DNA from: Vibrio casei
GTDB lineage: Bacteria > Pseudomonadota > Gammaproteobacteria > Enterobacterales > Vibrionaceae
Reading direction: 5' to 3'
Length of the DNA: 64,000 bases
Assembly: GCF_002218025.2 (NCBI RefSeq)
Contig: NZ_AP018681.1
Span: 1-64,000, forward strand
Below, in pieces: positions 35,990-45,952 of the stretch. The notes beneath the pieces were generated by a model, which ran no database searches, was not told the origin of the DNA, and saw nothing but the letters and a program-made list of their open reading frames with translations. Numbering within the stretch: the stretch's first letter is position 1; every line of letters begins with the position of its first letter. A program made the translations under genes and the position numbers.

Positions 35990-37110
35990 TGACCTTATTT
36001 AATCACATTCGTCGATATACCTTATGGCTTGTTATGGCCTTGGTATTGAACGTTCAGGCCGCGCCTATTCGCGATATTACCAATGTTTATGGTGACCGTA
36101 CCAACCAATTAATTGGTTATGGTTTGGTGGTGGGGTTGGATGGTTCTGGTGATAAAAGCCAAGTGAAATTTACCTCACAATCTGTGCGTAACATGGTGGA
36201 ACAATTTGGGGTACAACTGGGCGAGAAATCCAACCCAAAATTGAAAAATGTCGCAGCAGTGAGCGTGATTGCCACCGTGAACTCACATGCAGGAACGGGA
36301 CAGACGCTGGATGTTACGGTTGCTTCGTTAGGTGATGCTAAAAGTTTACGTGGCGGCACATTGTTACTTACGCAGTTGAAAGGTGTCGATGGCAATGTTT
36401 ATGCGGTCGCACAAGGTAACGTGATTGTTGGTGGTTACAATTACACCGGTGCGGATGGATCCAGCATTACGCAAAATACCCCCACCGCTGGGCGGATCCC
36501 GAATGGGGCAACGTTAGAGCGCGAGGTGTATCAAGAAGTCAATTCTGATCACGTTATCAAGCTGCAACTTAAAAAGCCTAATTACAAAACGGCGTTGAAT
36601 ATCTCTAAGTCGATCAATAGTACGTTTGGTGATGGTGTTGCAAAAGCAATGAGTAAAGGCGAAGTGCAGGTCAGTGGTCCAAAAGATACCGAAGATCGCG
36701 TTATGTTCATGAGTATGGTGGAAGTTTTAGATATTGATGAGGGCAAAGAAGCACCGAGGATCATTCTAAACTCACGCACCGGCACGATAGTGATGAGCTC
36801 CAATGTAACGGTGTCTGAAGCGGCGGTTTCTCAAGGTGGGATTACGGTAACGATTCAAGAGGATCAATACGTTTCTCAGCCGAATAATATTGGTGGTTTT
36901 AATCAGGCTGGAAACACTGAAGTGATTCAAGATTCCAAGTTGAACATTGATCAAAAAACCTCAAATACTATGATCTGGCCGGCTGGCACCAACCTTCAAG
37001 AAGTGGTTGATGCTATTAATCGTGTTGGTGCAACCCCCGACGAGTTGATGAGCATTTTACAAGCGCTGGATGAAGTGGGCGCGTTAAGCGGCGAATTGGT
37101 GGTGATCTAA
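35989..37110 (+). CDS. flgI: Flagellar P-ring protein FlgI
   Basis: FlgI forms the periplasmic P-ring. The 373-residue protein has a signal peptide (cleavage near VQA-APIRD) followed by DITNVYGDRTNQLIGYGLVV, then GLDGSGDKS, and ends ALDEVGALSGELVVI. The ATG at 35989 overlaps the flgH stop by one base; an in-frame ATG at 35974 is an alternative. Confidence 0.95.
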   Translation: MTLFNHIRRYTLWLVMALVLNVQAAPIRDITNVYGDRTNQLIGYGLVVGLDGSGDKSQVKFTSQSVRNMVEQFGVQLGEKSNPKLKNVAAVSVIATVNSHAGTGQTLDVTVASLGDAKSLRGGTLLLTQLKGVDGNVYAVAQGNVIVGGYNYTGADGSSITQNTPTAGRIPNGATLEREVYQEVNSDHVIKLQLKKPNYKTALNISKSINSTFGDGVAKAMSKGEVQVSGPKDTEDRVMFMSMVEVLDIDEGKEAPRIILNSRTGTIVMSSNVTVSEAAVSQGGITVTIQEDQYVSQPNNIGGFNQAGNTEVIQDSKLNIDQKTSNTMIWPAGTNLQEVVDAINRVGATPDELMSILQALDEVGALSGELVVI

Positions 37111-37877
37111 TGTCAATGATTAACCCAATCTTCAATATCATTCAACCAAGTGAAACGCGCGCTTTTACACAAGTGACCGTGAATAATCAATCGCATATCG
37201 AGTCGCCATCTTTTACCTCGACCTTGGCGAATACTATGGATGGCTTGGCAAATACGACGGATGGAAAGCTTGCTTCAAACTATGCTTCGCCTTCCGCAAT
37301 GTTGAATATGGATCTCTCGCTTGAAATGTTTGGTCTAAAGAGCACGCCTGCGCATATAACTCAGCTCAGCGAACAAGCTAAGCGACAAGCGTTTCCCGCC
37401 TTTTCTATGCCCGCGCCGCCAGTACCTGCGTTTGATTTACACAACGAGAGTGGCCTAAAGAATTTGCAAATTGTGGCAAAAGTTTCTCAACCGGAGAACC
37501 GCGATCAAGTGACGCCCAATACACAATCCACATTAAATCTGTATACCGCGAATAGGCCAGCATCAACCCATTCAATGAATAAAGGTGAATTTTATATTGA
37601 TACTAAAGATATGAATTCATTGAAGTATTCCGGCGATAACAATGCCAGTTTGCGTCAAGCTTCGGCACAGTTTGAAGCGTTATTTGTTCAACAGATGCTA
37701 AAAGGCATGAGAACGGCGACCGCCGCCATTGCCGATCAAGATAACCCGTTATCACAAATCAAAAAAGATGATCCATTTCAAGACATGCTAGATAACAAAA
37801 TGGCGATCAGTATGACCAATAATGGCGGAATAGGGCTGGCAGACATGCTCTATAAACAATTATCCAAAAATCAATAG
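37110..37877 (+). CDS. flgJ: Flagellar rod-assembly protein FlgJ, single-domain
   Basis: FlgJ is the rod-cap protein. The 255-residue product has the rod-binding domain at its C-terminus (ASAQFEALFVQQMLKGMRTA near residues 184-203, then FQDMLDNKMAISMTNNGGIG). The usual C-terminal muramidase domain is missing. Instead there is an N-terminal extension of about 170 residues with no recognised domain. A separate hydrolase must open the peptidoglycan if rods are built. The start overlaps the flgI stop by one base. Confidence 0.88.
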   Translation: MSMINPIFNIIQPSETRAFTQVTVNNQSHIESPSFTSTLANTMDGLANTTDGKLASNYASPSAMLNMDLSLEMFGLKSTPAHITQLSEQAKRQAFPAFSMPAPPVPAFDLHNESGLKNLQIVAKVSQPENRDQVTPNTQSTLNLYTANRPASTHSMNKGEFYIDTKDMNSLKYSGDNNASLRQASAQFEALFVQQMLKGMRTATAAIADQDNPLSQIKKDDPFQDMLDNKMAISMTNNGGIGLADMLYKQLSKNQ

Positions 37878-37890
37878 GTAGGAACCAGTT

Positions 37891-39264
37891 ATGTCAATGA
37901 TTAACATCGGTTTATCTGGTGCTTTAGCCAATAGAGTTGCCATGAATGTAACGGCAAATAACACCGCTAATGTGAATAATGAAAACTACACTCGCCAAGT
38001 GACTGATATGTCTGCACGTATTAATGGTGTCAATGTGGGGAGCTTTTCGTTAGGCAGTGGAGTAGGCGTGGATTCTATTCGCCGAGTAACCGATGCGGCT
38101 TTGGTTGAAAGAGTCAGAATTTCAGGGCAAGAAAAGTCATACAGTGAAACGTATTATTACGGAATGGCTGGGGTTGAGAATACCTTTGGTACGGAAGGGT
38201 TAAATATCACCGATGGTTTATCGGCTTTTTTTTCGGCGTTTGATGAAGCCAGTTTAACGCCAGAATCGCCCGTGTATCGTAGCCAAATTTTGAACTCTGC
38301 TAGTGATATATCTGGGCGTTTTAACCAAATTATCAGCCAGTTGAATGATCAACAAACCGGCCTGTATGGGCAACATTCCACCATTATTACTCAAACCAAT
38401 AGTGACCTTGCCTCGATAGCGAATTTAAATAAAAAAATTCTAGAAACCTCATCGTCAGGTGGCAATATTGCCGCGTTACAAGATGCATTAGACACTCAAT
38501 TAAATACTTTATCTGAAAAAATGCAGGTGAATGTCTTACGCAATTCAAATGGTACCGTTGAGCTTTCCAGTTCGTCTGGTTCACCACTGGTTCAAAATGA
38601 TCATTACGCCACCTTGACTGACACATCGGATAAAACCAGTGCATTAGGCACCAGTATTAGCGCTGAATTTATGGGTATGACCAGCACGTTATCTAATGAT
38701 CTAGGTGGGCAATTGGGCTCGATTAACGATCTCATTCAAGGTGATATTCTTCCCAACATTGAATCGATGAATAATATTGCTGAGTCGTTTGCGAACAAGG
38801 TGAATGAATTACTCGCCACCGGTACGGATTTAAACGGAAATGCGGGAAAACCATTGTTTGAATTTGATGCCAATAATCCGGCTGGAAGCTTAAGTGTGAC
38901 CGATTTATTAGGTGAAGAACTAGGGCTGTCTTCGGATGGTAATATTGGTAATGGTGATATTGCGACTCATATTTCTGCGCTTGCCAATGAACCGATTTCG
39001 ATTGGAGGTCAAAGCAGCACTTTATTTGACGCTTACTCGCAACTCATTGGCGATGTTGGGCTTAATGCCAAGCTTTCAGAAAGTCGTTACACCACGTCAA
39101 TCAATAATCAAAATGAAGCGAAAGCCGCCAGAAGTAATTTAAGTGGTGTGAATTCGGATGAAGAAGCCGTGAATTTGATGCAATACATGAATGCTTATTC
39201 CGCCAATATGAAAGTCATCTCCACTGCAAAAGATATGTTCGATACCGTACTTAACGCATTTTAA
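37891..39264 (+). CDS. flgK: Hook-filament junction protein FlgK (HAP1)
   Basis: The 457-residue protein joins hook and filament. The N-terminal helical motif VTANNTANVNNENYTRQVTD and the C-terminal EAVNLMQYMNAYSANMKVIS are diagnostic. It starts 13 bases after flgJ. Confidence 0.95.
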   Translation: MSMINIGLSGALANRVAMNVTANNTANVNNENYTRQVTDMSARINGVNVGSFSLGSGVGVDSIRRVTDAALVERVRISGQEKSYSETYYYGMAGVENTFGTEGLNITDGLSAFFSAFDEASLTPESPVYRSQILNSASDISGRFNQIISQLNDQQTGLYGQHSTIITQTNSDLASIANLNKKILETSSSGGNIAALQDALDTQLNTLSEKMQVNVLRNSNGTVELSSSSGSPLVQNDHYATLTDTSDKTSALGTSISAEFMGMTSTLSNDLGGQLGSINDLIQGDILPNIESMNNIAESFANKVNELLATGTDLNGNAGKPLFEFDANNPAGSLSVTDLLGEELGLSSDGNIGNGDIATHISALANEPISIGGQSSTLFDAYSQLIGDVGLNAKLSESRYTTSINNQNEAKAARSNLSGVNSDEEAVNLMQYMNAYSANMKVISTAKDMFDTVLNAF

Positions 39265-39275
39265 GAGGATTCATC

Positions 39276-40160
39276 ATGCGAGTTTCAGATTCTAGCTACA
39301 CCTCTATGATTTCTCAAAGCTTCATGGATAACAGCATTAAATTGAACAAAGTGACGGAGCAATTAGGCTCAAACTTAAGAATCAACCATTTTTCTGATGA
39401 CCCTTTAGCTTCCATGAAAGTGGAGAATCTGAATAAGCATCTAAGCCTGAATGAGAAATATCAAAGTAATGCCCAAAGCGTGATGTCTAATTATCAACGC
39501 TATGAAACTTACATGAATTCAATGCATGATATTGGCAATGAAATCAATGAATTACTTTTAACGGGCAAGAATGGCACCTTGGATGATGATAGCCGTTTAG
39601 GCGTGGTCAGTGAGCTGAAATCGTTACAAGAAGAAATGGTGAACATTCTCAATAAACAAGATAATGGATCGTATATTTTTTCGGGAACTGCGGTTGATAA
39701 ACCCGCTATTACGGCAGGAACCGAATACACCATGACAGCGAATAACCTACAGCGAGAGTCCACCATTGGGGAAGGTCAAAGCGTCATTAGCAACTTTACC
39801 GTTGAAGATGCGTTGGGCAATGTGAATTTTTTAAATGATTTAACCAAAGCCATTGGCGAGCTAGAAAGTGAATCTCCCGACTTCGTGAATACATTAGATA
39901 CGGCCATAAACAGTAACCAAGACGCCATTAATAGTTTGCAAAAAGGCATTGCTAATATTGGCAGTCAGTACAGCAGTGTAGAGCGAATTTTAGGCACCAA
40001 TAAAGATGTCAGTACTTTTACCCAAGCGATGAAAGATAACCTTACCGCCCTGGATGTTGCCGATGCCAATGTACGTTTAAATCAACACTTAGTGGCACTT
40101 CAAACCACACAAAAAGCATTCACCATGATCCAAAGTAATTCGTTATTTAATTTATTGTAA
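39276..40160 (+). CDS. flgL: Hook-filament junction protein FlgL (HAP3)
   Basis: The 294-residue protein has a flagellin-like N-terminal domain (MRVSDSSYTSMISQSFMDNS, then RINHFSDDPLAS) and a C-terminal helix ending in QTTQKAFTMIQSNSLFNLL. Size and position after flgK fit FlgL. Confidence 0.94.
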   Translation: MRVSDSSYTSMISQSFMDNSIKLNKVTEQLGSNLRINHFSDDPLASMKVENLNKHLSLNEKYQSNAQSVMSNYQRYETYMNSMHDIGNEINELLLTGKNGTLDDDSRLGVVSELKSLQEEMVNILNKQDNGSYIFSGTAVDKPAITAGTEYTMTANNLQRESTIGEGQSVISNFTVEDALGNVNFLNDLTKAIGELESESPDFVNTLDTAINSNQDAINSLQKGIANIGSQYSSVERILGTNKDVSTFTQAMKDNLTALDVADANVRLNQHLVALQTTQKAFTMIQSNSLFNLL

Positions 40161-40173
40161 AGGCAAGAGGTTC

Positions 40174-41025
40174 ATGAATAAGCTCAAACATGTTGTTGTC
40201 GTGGCGGCTTTAATCGTGGCGGTAGACGTGCAAGCGGTTACCATTCCATTTGATGAAGTGAAGTGGGAAGTAAAACAAAAATCAGATTATTGTTCGATGA
40301 GCGCCCAGCATAATGGTAAAGGATACACATTACGCTTTGAGCAGCGTGCAGGGAGCGCATTGAATATGATCTTAATGGGTCGCAGTGTAGTCAGTATGGG
40401 GGCTCAAGTGAATGTGAGCCTAGATAATGCCATTTGGTCACATCGGCAGCGAACCGCCGATCAAGCTTTATTAATGTCGGTGCCGACTCAAGCTGAAAGC
40501 GATCAGCTAATGACCATGACGAGCTCTGGTCGTTTTTATCAAGCTTTTAAATCAGGCTGGTGGATCACGTACAAAGGGCAAGCACCCTCTCAAACACTTA
40601 CTTTTCCCTCAACAGGAGTTCAAGCAAAGAGTGTCGAATTTGATCAATGCGTTGCGACATTGCCTTTAGTTGGATTTGATGATGCACATTCTACGGCTAT
40701 TACTTTTTCAAATGGACAAATAAAGCTATCCTATACTCAATTAAAATCGATTTATAATATAAGTGATTTAATTAATAAGGATTCTGATATTAGCAAGGTT
40801 TACATTGATGGTTATACTGATAATATCGGTAGCGAAATTGCCAACATTAAACTTTCCAAAAAACGAGCATCAGAAGTGGCTTATGCGATGGTGCTCAATG
40901 GTGTTAAAAAAGACATGATAAGGATAACCGGCCAAGGTCCACGTAATCCGTTACGTTCAAATGCCACTCAAGATGGCAGAGATCAAAATAGAAGAGTTGA
41001 AATTAGGCTCATTAAAAAGCAGTAA
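40174..41025 (+). CDS. motY: MotY-like T-ring protein of the lateral motor
   Basis: MotY links the stator of sodium-type Vibrio motors to the basal body and binds peptidoglycan. The 283-residue protein has a signal peptide (MNKLKHVVVVAALIVAVDVQ), an N-terminal MotY domain with two cysteines (C41 and C154) and a C-terminal OmpA domain (YIDGYTDNIGSEIANIKLSK near 209-228, RITGQGPRNPL near 249-259, NRRVEIRL). It lies in the operon between flgL and fliE, which ties it to the lateral motor. Confidence 0.88.
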   Translation: MNKLKHVVVVAALIVAVDVQAVTIPFDEVKWEVKQKSDYCSMSAQHNGKGYTLRFEQRAGSALNMILMGRSVVSMGAQVNVSLDNAIWSHRQRTADQALLMSVPTQAESDQLMTMTSSGRFYQAFKSGWWITYKGQAPSQTLTFPSTGVQAKSVEFDQCVATLPLVGFDDAHSTAITFSNGQIKLSYTQLKSIYNISDLINKDSDISKVYIDGYTDNIGSEIANIKLSKKRASEVAYAMVLNGVKKDMIRITGQGPRNPLRSNATQDGRDQNRRVEIRLIKKQ

Positions 41026-41048
41026 TGATAATTTATATCGGGATGTAA

Positions 41049-41381
41049 ATGGAAATTAATACAATTGGTACTTTGGAAAATTCTATCATTAATAAAATAG
41101 ATAACTATAAAGTTATTCTTAATAATGATGAGTTTCGTTCGAATGGTGTAACCCCAAATTATTTGAATATTTCTAACGGCCTTTCTTCGGTTCTCTCTTC
41201 TGTAAATAACTTACAAGAAGCCGCGTCAACGAAAGTGACAGCGGTAGAGCTTGGTCAAAGTGATGATTTGATCGGTGCGACCATTGCCAATCAAAAAGCC
41301 TCGTTGTCCTTTGATATGCTGATGCAAGTGAGAAATAAGATGGTCAGTAACTTCAATGATATTTTTAAAATGCCGGTGTAA
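41049..41381 (+). CDS. fliE: Flagellar MS-ring/rod adaptor FliE
   Basis: The 110-residue protein joins the MS ring to the rod. The C-terminal block IGATIANQKASLSFDMLMQV followed by RNKMVSNFNDIFKMPV is the FliE signature. It precedes fliF by 15 bases. Confidence 0.94.
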   Translation: MEINTIGTLENSIINKIDNYKVILNNDEFRSNGVTPNYLNISNGLSSVLSSVNNLQEAASTKVTAVELGQSDDLIGATIANQKASLSFDMLMQVRNKMVSNFNDIFKMPV

Positions 41382-41396
41382 TTAAGGAATTCAATC

Positions 41397-43067
41397 ATGT
41401 CTAACACTTCATTAGTGGGCAACGCATCACCGGAACCGTCTCGCAAAGAACGCGTGATAAATAGCATAGGGAAAGTATCTACCTCGGCCAGTTCTTTAAA
41501 ATCCTTTTGGTCAAAATCGAGTCGTAATTTTGGCATTATGCTGGTGTTTTCATCGGTTGTTGCCATCATCATTGTTTTAATGCTTTGGGGAGCTGGAACC
41601 GAGTATCGGCCGCTGTATAGTAAGAATTCTAATTTTGACTCCAGCCAAGTTCTGCAAATGTTGGATTCCGAAAATATCAAGTATGAGTTAAGTCAAGATT
41701 CAGGGATCATTATGGTTCCCCATGATGATGTCGCACGAATTCGTATGGTGTTAGCGGCGAAAGGGCTGAAAGAGCGTTTACCGAGTGGCTTTGATTCATT
41801 AACCACGAATTCAACGGTGGGCGAAAGCCAATTCATGGAAACGGCGAAGTATCGCCATGCTTTAGAAGGTGAGCTGGCGCGCAGTATTGTTACAATAGAT
41901 GCCATTAATGCCGCTCGGGTTCATTTAGCTATTCCAAAAGAGTCCTTGTTTAAACGCAAAGATTCGGAACAAGCAAGAGCTTCAGTCGTCGCCAATATTA
42001 TTGGTGGAATGGATTTAAAGCCCAATCAAGTTGATGCGATCATTAATATTGTTGCGGGCGCAGTGATTGGCCTTAAAGCGGAAAATGTCCGAGTGATTGA
42101 TCAATTTGGCCGTTTATTATCCTCTGATCTGAATGCGGGGGATATTGCCTATTCCACCACCAAACAAACTGACTTCAAGCATAAAACAGAACAAGGCTTG
42201 GTAAAGCAAGCGTCTGATATGTTAACCCCAGTATTGGGATTATCGAACTTTCGGGTTCAAGTGTCTTCAGATATGGATTTCTCTAAAGTAGAAGAAACGG
42301 AAGAGTTGTACTCTAATCCGGTTGTGCGTAAAGAACGCACCATGCTTGATACTAATAACTCCGATCTTGCGTTAGGCATTCCTGGCTCTTTAAGTAATTC
42401 ACCGCCAGTGACGGGAGACGCCGATCCGGCTAGCCCTACTAATGAAAAAACGCGTAATGAAACCAATCGTGATTATGCCGTGAGTGGTAAAGTGATTCGT
42501 ACTCAGCACCAGCAAGGCAAGATTGAAAAGTTGAATGTGTCTGTGGTCTTAAATCAAGCATCTGCTGCCGATGGAGGGTGGACTCAAGCCCAACTAGACA
42601 GCGTGACTAATATTGTGAAAACCGCGATTGGTTTTGATGTGCAGCGTGGTGATGTGATCAACGTGACCAGTATGCCGTTCATTGCTGCTACAGGTCTCGT
42701 CTCCAATCAATACGCATGGTATGAAAATCCGAGTTATCAAACCCTTGGGCGTTATATCTTTATTGGATTGATTTCTGTGTTGTTGGTGATATTTGTGCTT
42801 CGTCCATTAGTTAAAACGATAGCCAACGAGCATGAACAATCGGGTCAAGAATCCAATGTTAGTGATGACCTTGAGATCGATGTTGAAAAAGAGAAACAAT
42901 TGCCATCCACCACCACTAGCTCCCATTTTGATACGGAGCTACCTTCTGCAGATAGTGCGTTGGATGTACAGATCCAACACTTACGCATGATTGCCGATAA
43001 AGACCCCAATCGGGTGAGTGAAATTTTGAAAACGTGGATGATGGAGAAAGACAGCCATGCAAAATAG
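41397..43067 (+). CDS. fliF: MS-ring protein FliF
   Basis: FliF builds the MS ring in the inner membrane. The 556-residue protein has a membrane segment near residues 47-67 (IMLVFSSVVAIIIVLMLWGA), the YscJ-like periplasmic domain, a second segment near 451-471 and a C-terminal FliG-binding tail. Its end overlaps fliG by 11 bases. Confidence 0.95.
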   Translation: MSNTSLVGNASPEPSRKERVINSIGKVSTSASSLKSFWSKSSRNFGIMLVFSSVVAIIIVLMLWGAGTEYRPLYSKNSNFDSSQVLQMLDSENIKYELSQDSGIIMVPHDDVARIRMVLAAKGLKERLPSGFDSLTTNSTVGESQFMETAKYRHALEGELARSIVTIDAINAARVHLAIPKESLFKRKDSEQARASVVANIIGGMDLKPNQVDAIINIVAGAVIGLKAENVRVIDQFGRLLSSDLNAGDIAYSTTKQTDFKHKTEQGLVKQASDMLTPVLGLSNFRVQVSSDMDFSKVEETEELYSNPVVRKERTMLDTNNSDLALGIPGSLSNSPPVTGDADPASPTNEKTRNETNRDYAVSGKVIRTQHQQGKIEKLNVSVVLNQASAADGGWTQAQLDSVTNIVKTAIGFDVQRGDVINVTSMPFIAATGLVSNQYAWYENPSYQTLGRYIFIGLISVLLVIFVLRPLVKTIANEHEQSGQESNVSDDLEIDVEKEKQLPSTTTSSHFDTELPSADSALDVQIQHLRMIADKDPNRVSEILKTWMMEKDSHAK

Positions 43068-44061
43068 CCTAGAGCACAGAACCACCAAAGACGTTGCTTT
43101 ATTGGTGCTTGCCATGGGGGAAGAAGTCGGCTCCAAGGTACTTCGAAACTTCAGCCAAGATCAAATTAAACAGATTTCCAAAGCCATGAGTGAATTAAAA
43201 GACATTAAGGATGAGCATGCCTTAAGCGCATTAGTCGGCTTTTTCAACGATTTTAAATCCCATTCAGGCATTTTGGGCGGCAGTCGGGAATATGTTTCCA
43301 ACGTATTGCATAAAACGCTTAATGGTAACTATGGGAAAGATCTCGTCGCTGAATTGTATGGCGATGAATTGCGTGTGTACGCAGAGTCGTTGGCGTGGGT
43401 GCCAGCCGAAGTACTCGTTAATACACTTAAGCAAGAACATGTTTCAATGCAAGCCTTGTTAATAGCCCACCTGCCTGTTGATTATGCTCAGATTGTTTTA
43501 GGGGAATTTGATGATGAATCATGCCGTGAAATCATCTTACAAATTTCGGAAAACCAAGTGTTGTCTGGCGCAGTGACTCAAGCACTAAAAGAGCTGGTGG
43601 ATCAATGCAAAGCCACGTATGAGACAGGCGGCACTCAAAGCATTAATGGGACTAAAATTGCGGCCAGTTTGATCAATCGGTATTCCGGCGATAAAACATT
43701 GCTATTTAATTACATGAAAGACAAAAACCCACAACGTGCGCAAGAGCTTGAAAATGCGTTATTTGATTTCTTCATTATTTTCTCTCAAGACATTAAAACC
43801 ATCGAATCGATTACCAGTGTGGTGGATGTTCAGCAATGGGCATTGGCATTGAAAGGCTTGGATGAAGAAACCAAGAATATCGTCATAAAAACGTATGCTT
43901 CACGTGTTGCCACGGAATTACGTGATCAAATGGAGATTCTTGGTTCAGTGTCTAAATCTCAAGTGGATGAAGCCAGAAATGACATTCTTCAAATTGTGAG
44001 AATGTTGCGAGAGGATGGTGTGATTGAATTGTCATTTGGCAGCGAAGTTAAACTGACGTAA
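43057..44061 (+). CDS. fliG: Flagellar motor switch protein FliG
   Basis: The 334-residue protein forms the upper C-ring and meets the stator. It has the N-terminal FliF-binding domain (KDVALLVLAMGEEVGSKVLR), the EHVSMQALLIAHLP middle motif, and the C-terminal charged torque domain ending RMLREDGVIELSFGSEV. The fliH, fliI and fliJ genes that normally follow are not present. Confidence 0.95.
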   Translation: MQNSLEHRTTKDVALLVLAMGEEVGSKVLRNFSQDQIKQISKAMSELKDIKDEHALSALVGFFNDFKSHSGILGGSREYVSNVLHKTLNGNYGKDLVAELYGDELRVYAESLAWVPAEVLVNTLKQEHVSMQALLIAHLPVDYAQIVLGEFDDESCREIILQISENQVLSGAVTQALKELVDQCKATYETGGTQSINGTKIAASLINRYSGDKTLLFNYMKDKNPQRAQELENALFDFFIIFSQDIKTIESITSVVDVQQWALALKGLDEETKNIVIKTYASRVATELRDQMEILGSVSKSQVDEARNDILQIVRMLREDGVIELSFGSEVKLT

Positions 44062-44070
44062 GGGCATTCA

Positions 44071-45081
44071 ATGCAAGCGAAGTCTGTTTCTGGGATCGGG
44101 GTTGGTTCCACGCACTTAACATCGAAAACATCCACGGTATCGAAAGCCTCACCTACGGCGGCGATCAGTTCGGTGCATCAAACTCGTAAAGCGAAGTTTA
44201 AATACCTTTCTCGGTTACAAGAAAGGCCAAGACTCATATCAGAGGTATCGGACACCCATAAGAGCCTCTCTATGATCCAGATTGCTCAATCGTTAATTAA
44301 AGAGGTGTTGCGCTCGGTTATTTCAATTGAACAAGTGATCCAATCAGGCAAGCGTGACATGGCCACATTAAACCGAGTCGATATGGCAAAAGAGCACGTT
44401 CAAAAGTGCGTTAATACCAAGTGCTTTGGGGCGTATGTTCTGGATTCTTCCTTTCGCCCGATACAACGAGAGTGGCAACATATCGAGTTTACCGTTCAAA
44501 GCCTTGATTTAAAGCGTGAACCCTTTAGCGATGAATTGGTGACCTTGCACCTTTTGAATCGTATGGTGCCGTTAATGTTCAATCGCCTTGATGCTCGTGC
44601 GACAAAACTGCAAAAGTTTTCAGTCATGTTTTCATTAGCCAAATTAACGCTGCGTCTTGGTGACAATGATGAGTTAATTATTGGTATGCCGGACAACGAA
44701 TGGCGTAAATGGGATTTGAATGCGCATGTTTCAGGAAATGGATATCGTTATCCACAAGAGAAGCCGTTGACTTTTCAAGTGAGCCCTTTGGTGCCAACGA
44801 TAGAATACATCACCATGCTGGATTTAAATGGCGGTGGCGCTTTAGAACGTGTTAATGCGGTCATTAAGCACCTACAAATGGTGTTCAAAGAAATGACCAT
44901 GGTGTCGACGGCAATTTTGGATAAATCCAATCAACTCACTCCATTATGTGCCACCGCGACACAAGAGCAAGTGACCAGCATTAAACACGATTTAATCAGC
45001 AATGCGATGAAATCGGCTCGCGTTATACAGCGTGCTTATATTGGTCCTTCAAAGGATAATGTCATCTCTTTATTGAAGTAA
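44071..45081 (+). CDS. Unrecognised protein in the fliHIJ position
   Basis: This 336-residue protein follows fliG by 9 bases with an AAGGG site, so it is in the operon. I do not recognise it, and it does not look like FliH, FliI (no Walker A motif) or FliJ. It has a Ser/Thr-rich N-terminus, a basic stretch (HQTRKAKFKYLSRLQERPRL near 36-55), a middle globular part with LTLRLGDNDELIIGMPDNEW near 191-210 and a C-terminal helical region. It has no signal peptide or membrane segment. A role in the lateral flagellum is inferred from context only. Confidence 0.6.
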   Translation: MQAKSVSGIGVGSTHLTSKTSTVSKASPTAAISSVHQTRKAKFKYLSRLQERPRLISEVSDTHKSLSMIQIAQSLIKEVLRSVISIEQVIQSGKRDMATLNRVDMAKEHVQKCVNTKCFGAYVLDSSFRPIQREWQHIEFTVQSLDLKREPFSDELVTLHLLNRMVPLMFNRLDARATKLQKFSVMFSLAKLTLRLGDNDELIIGMPDNEWRKWDLNAHVSGNGYRYPQEKPLTFQVSPLVPTIEYITMLDLNGGGALERVNAVIKHLQMVFKEMTMVSTAILDKSNQLTPLCATATQEQVTSIKHDLISNAMKSARVIQRAYIGPSKDNVISLLK

Positions 45082-45102
45082 AATGATAATATTTAGCCAA
45101 CA

Positions 45103-45134
45103 TTTGAACAAAATCTATTTTTTGGTCGTTATAT
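45103..45134 (+). promoter_or_regulatory. Candidate lateral sigma-28 promoter of flgM
   Basis: TTTGAAC, 14 bases, then GGTCGTTATAT occurs 38 bases before flgM. The same two blocks with the same spacing stand before the flagellin gene at 58847. flgM and flagellin are classic late, FliA-type genes, so the shared motif is a promoter candidate for the lateral sigma factor. Confidence 0.7.
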
Positions 45135-45171
45135 ATCATTAAGTAGCCGTACCAATAATGAGAATCAAGAC

Positions 45172-45456
45172 ATGAGCAGTGTGAAAATAGAGTCCCAACG
45201 AAATATTATTCCTTTACAAATCAAGGATAAAGTTGAGTCTGCCAGCGTTCAAAAACAACAAAAATCCGAACCACAAATGGTGAACATCAATACGACTGAT
45301 CAAGCTTTAATCCGTGAGGGTGTGGACCAATTGAAATCAAGCAGTGATTTTGATTTGAACAAAGTTGAAGCCGTTCGCGCCATGTTAAAGTCTGGTGAAA
45401 TGACTTTTGATATGGATGAGCTTGCCAACGCTTTAGTGAGTGTGGTTAAAAAATAA
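45172..45456 (+). CDS. flgM: Anti-sigma-28 factor FlgM
   Basis: FlgM holds the flagellar sigma factor inactive until it is exported through the finished hook. The 94-residue protein has a disordered N-terminal half and the C-terminal sigma-binding part FDLNKVEAVRAMLKSGEMTF. It has its own upstream promoter motif and directly abuts flgN. Confidence 0.9.
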   Translation: MSSVKIESQRNIIPLQIKDKVESASVQKQQKSEPQMVNINTTDQALIREGVDQLKSSSDFDLNKVEAVRAMLKSGEMTFDMDELANALVSVVKK

Positions 45457-45876
45457 ATGAAGCAAAGTGATCTTATTAAACGCTTCTATACCTTAACCGT
45501 GAAAAGTACGGAACTAGCCAAAAAAATTTCCACTCATATTGATGAGGTGAGAGTGGCTGGGATTCAAATTGATCACTTAATGGTGGCGTATCATAACGAT
45601 GAGATCATTCGTTTAAGTAGCGATATTCAAAAAATGCATCGACAGCGCGAACAAATTTCAAATAAGTTTGGTGTCAGTTCATCGGATTTTTTTGAGAAAG
45701 TGATCAAGCGTTTACCAGAGAAAATGATGCATACCATGTATCGGGCCAATAAAAAGCTCAATGATGAGTTACTTATTTGCAAAGATAAAATGGAAGAACA
45801 ACAACGGTTAATGGAGCAGCAACACGCGATATTAAGCGAAGCGATGAGTCACGCTTCATTTGAAATTAAAGCATAA
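45457..45876 (+). CDS. flgN: Flagellar chaperone FlgN
   Basis: FlgN guards FlgK and FlgL before export. The 139-residue product is almost all helical and charged, with a coiled-coil pattern (ISTHIDEVRVAGIQIDHLMV, then KMHRQREQISNKF). The family is weakly conserved; the place right after flgM supports the call. Confidence 0.8.
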   Translation: MKQSDLIKRFYTLTVKSTELAKKISTHIDEVRVAGIQIDHLMVAYHNDEIIRLSSDIQKMHRQREQISNKFGVSSSDFFEKVIKRLPEKMMHTMYRANKKLNDELLICKDKMEEQQRLMEQQHAILSEAMSHASFEIKA

Positions 45877-45952
45877 ATGGTAATGATAAAACACGCTTAA
45901 AATAGCACGCTTAAACGGTCGCCCAGTATGGGCAATAAGTGAGATAAGGTAG

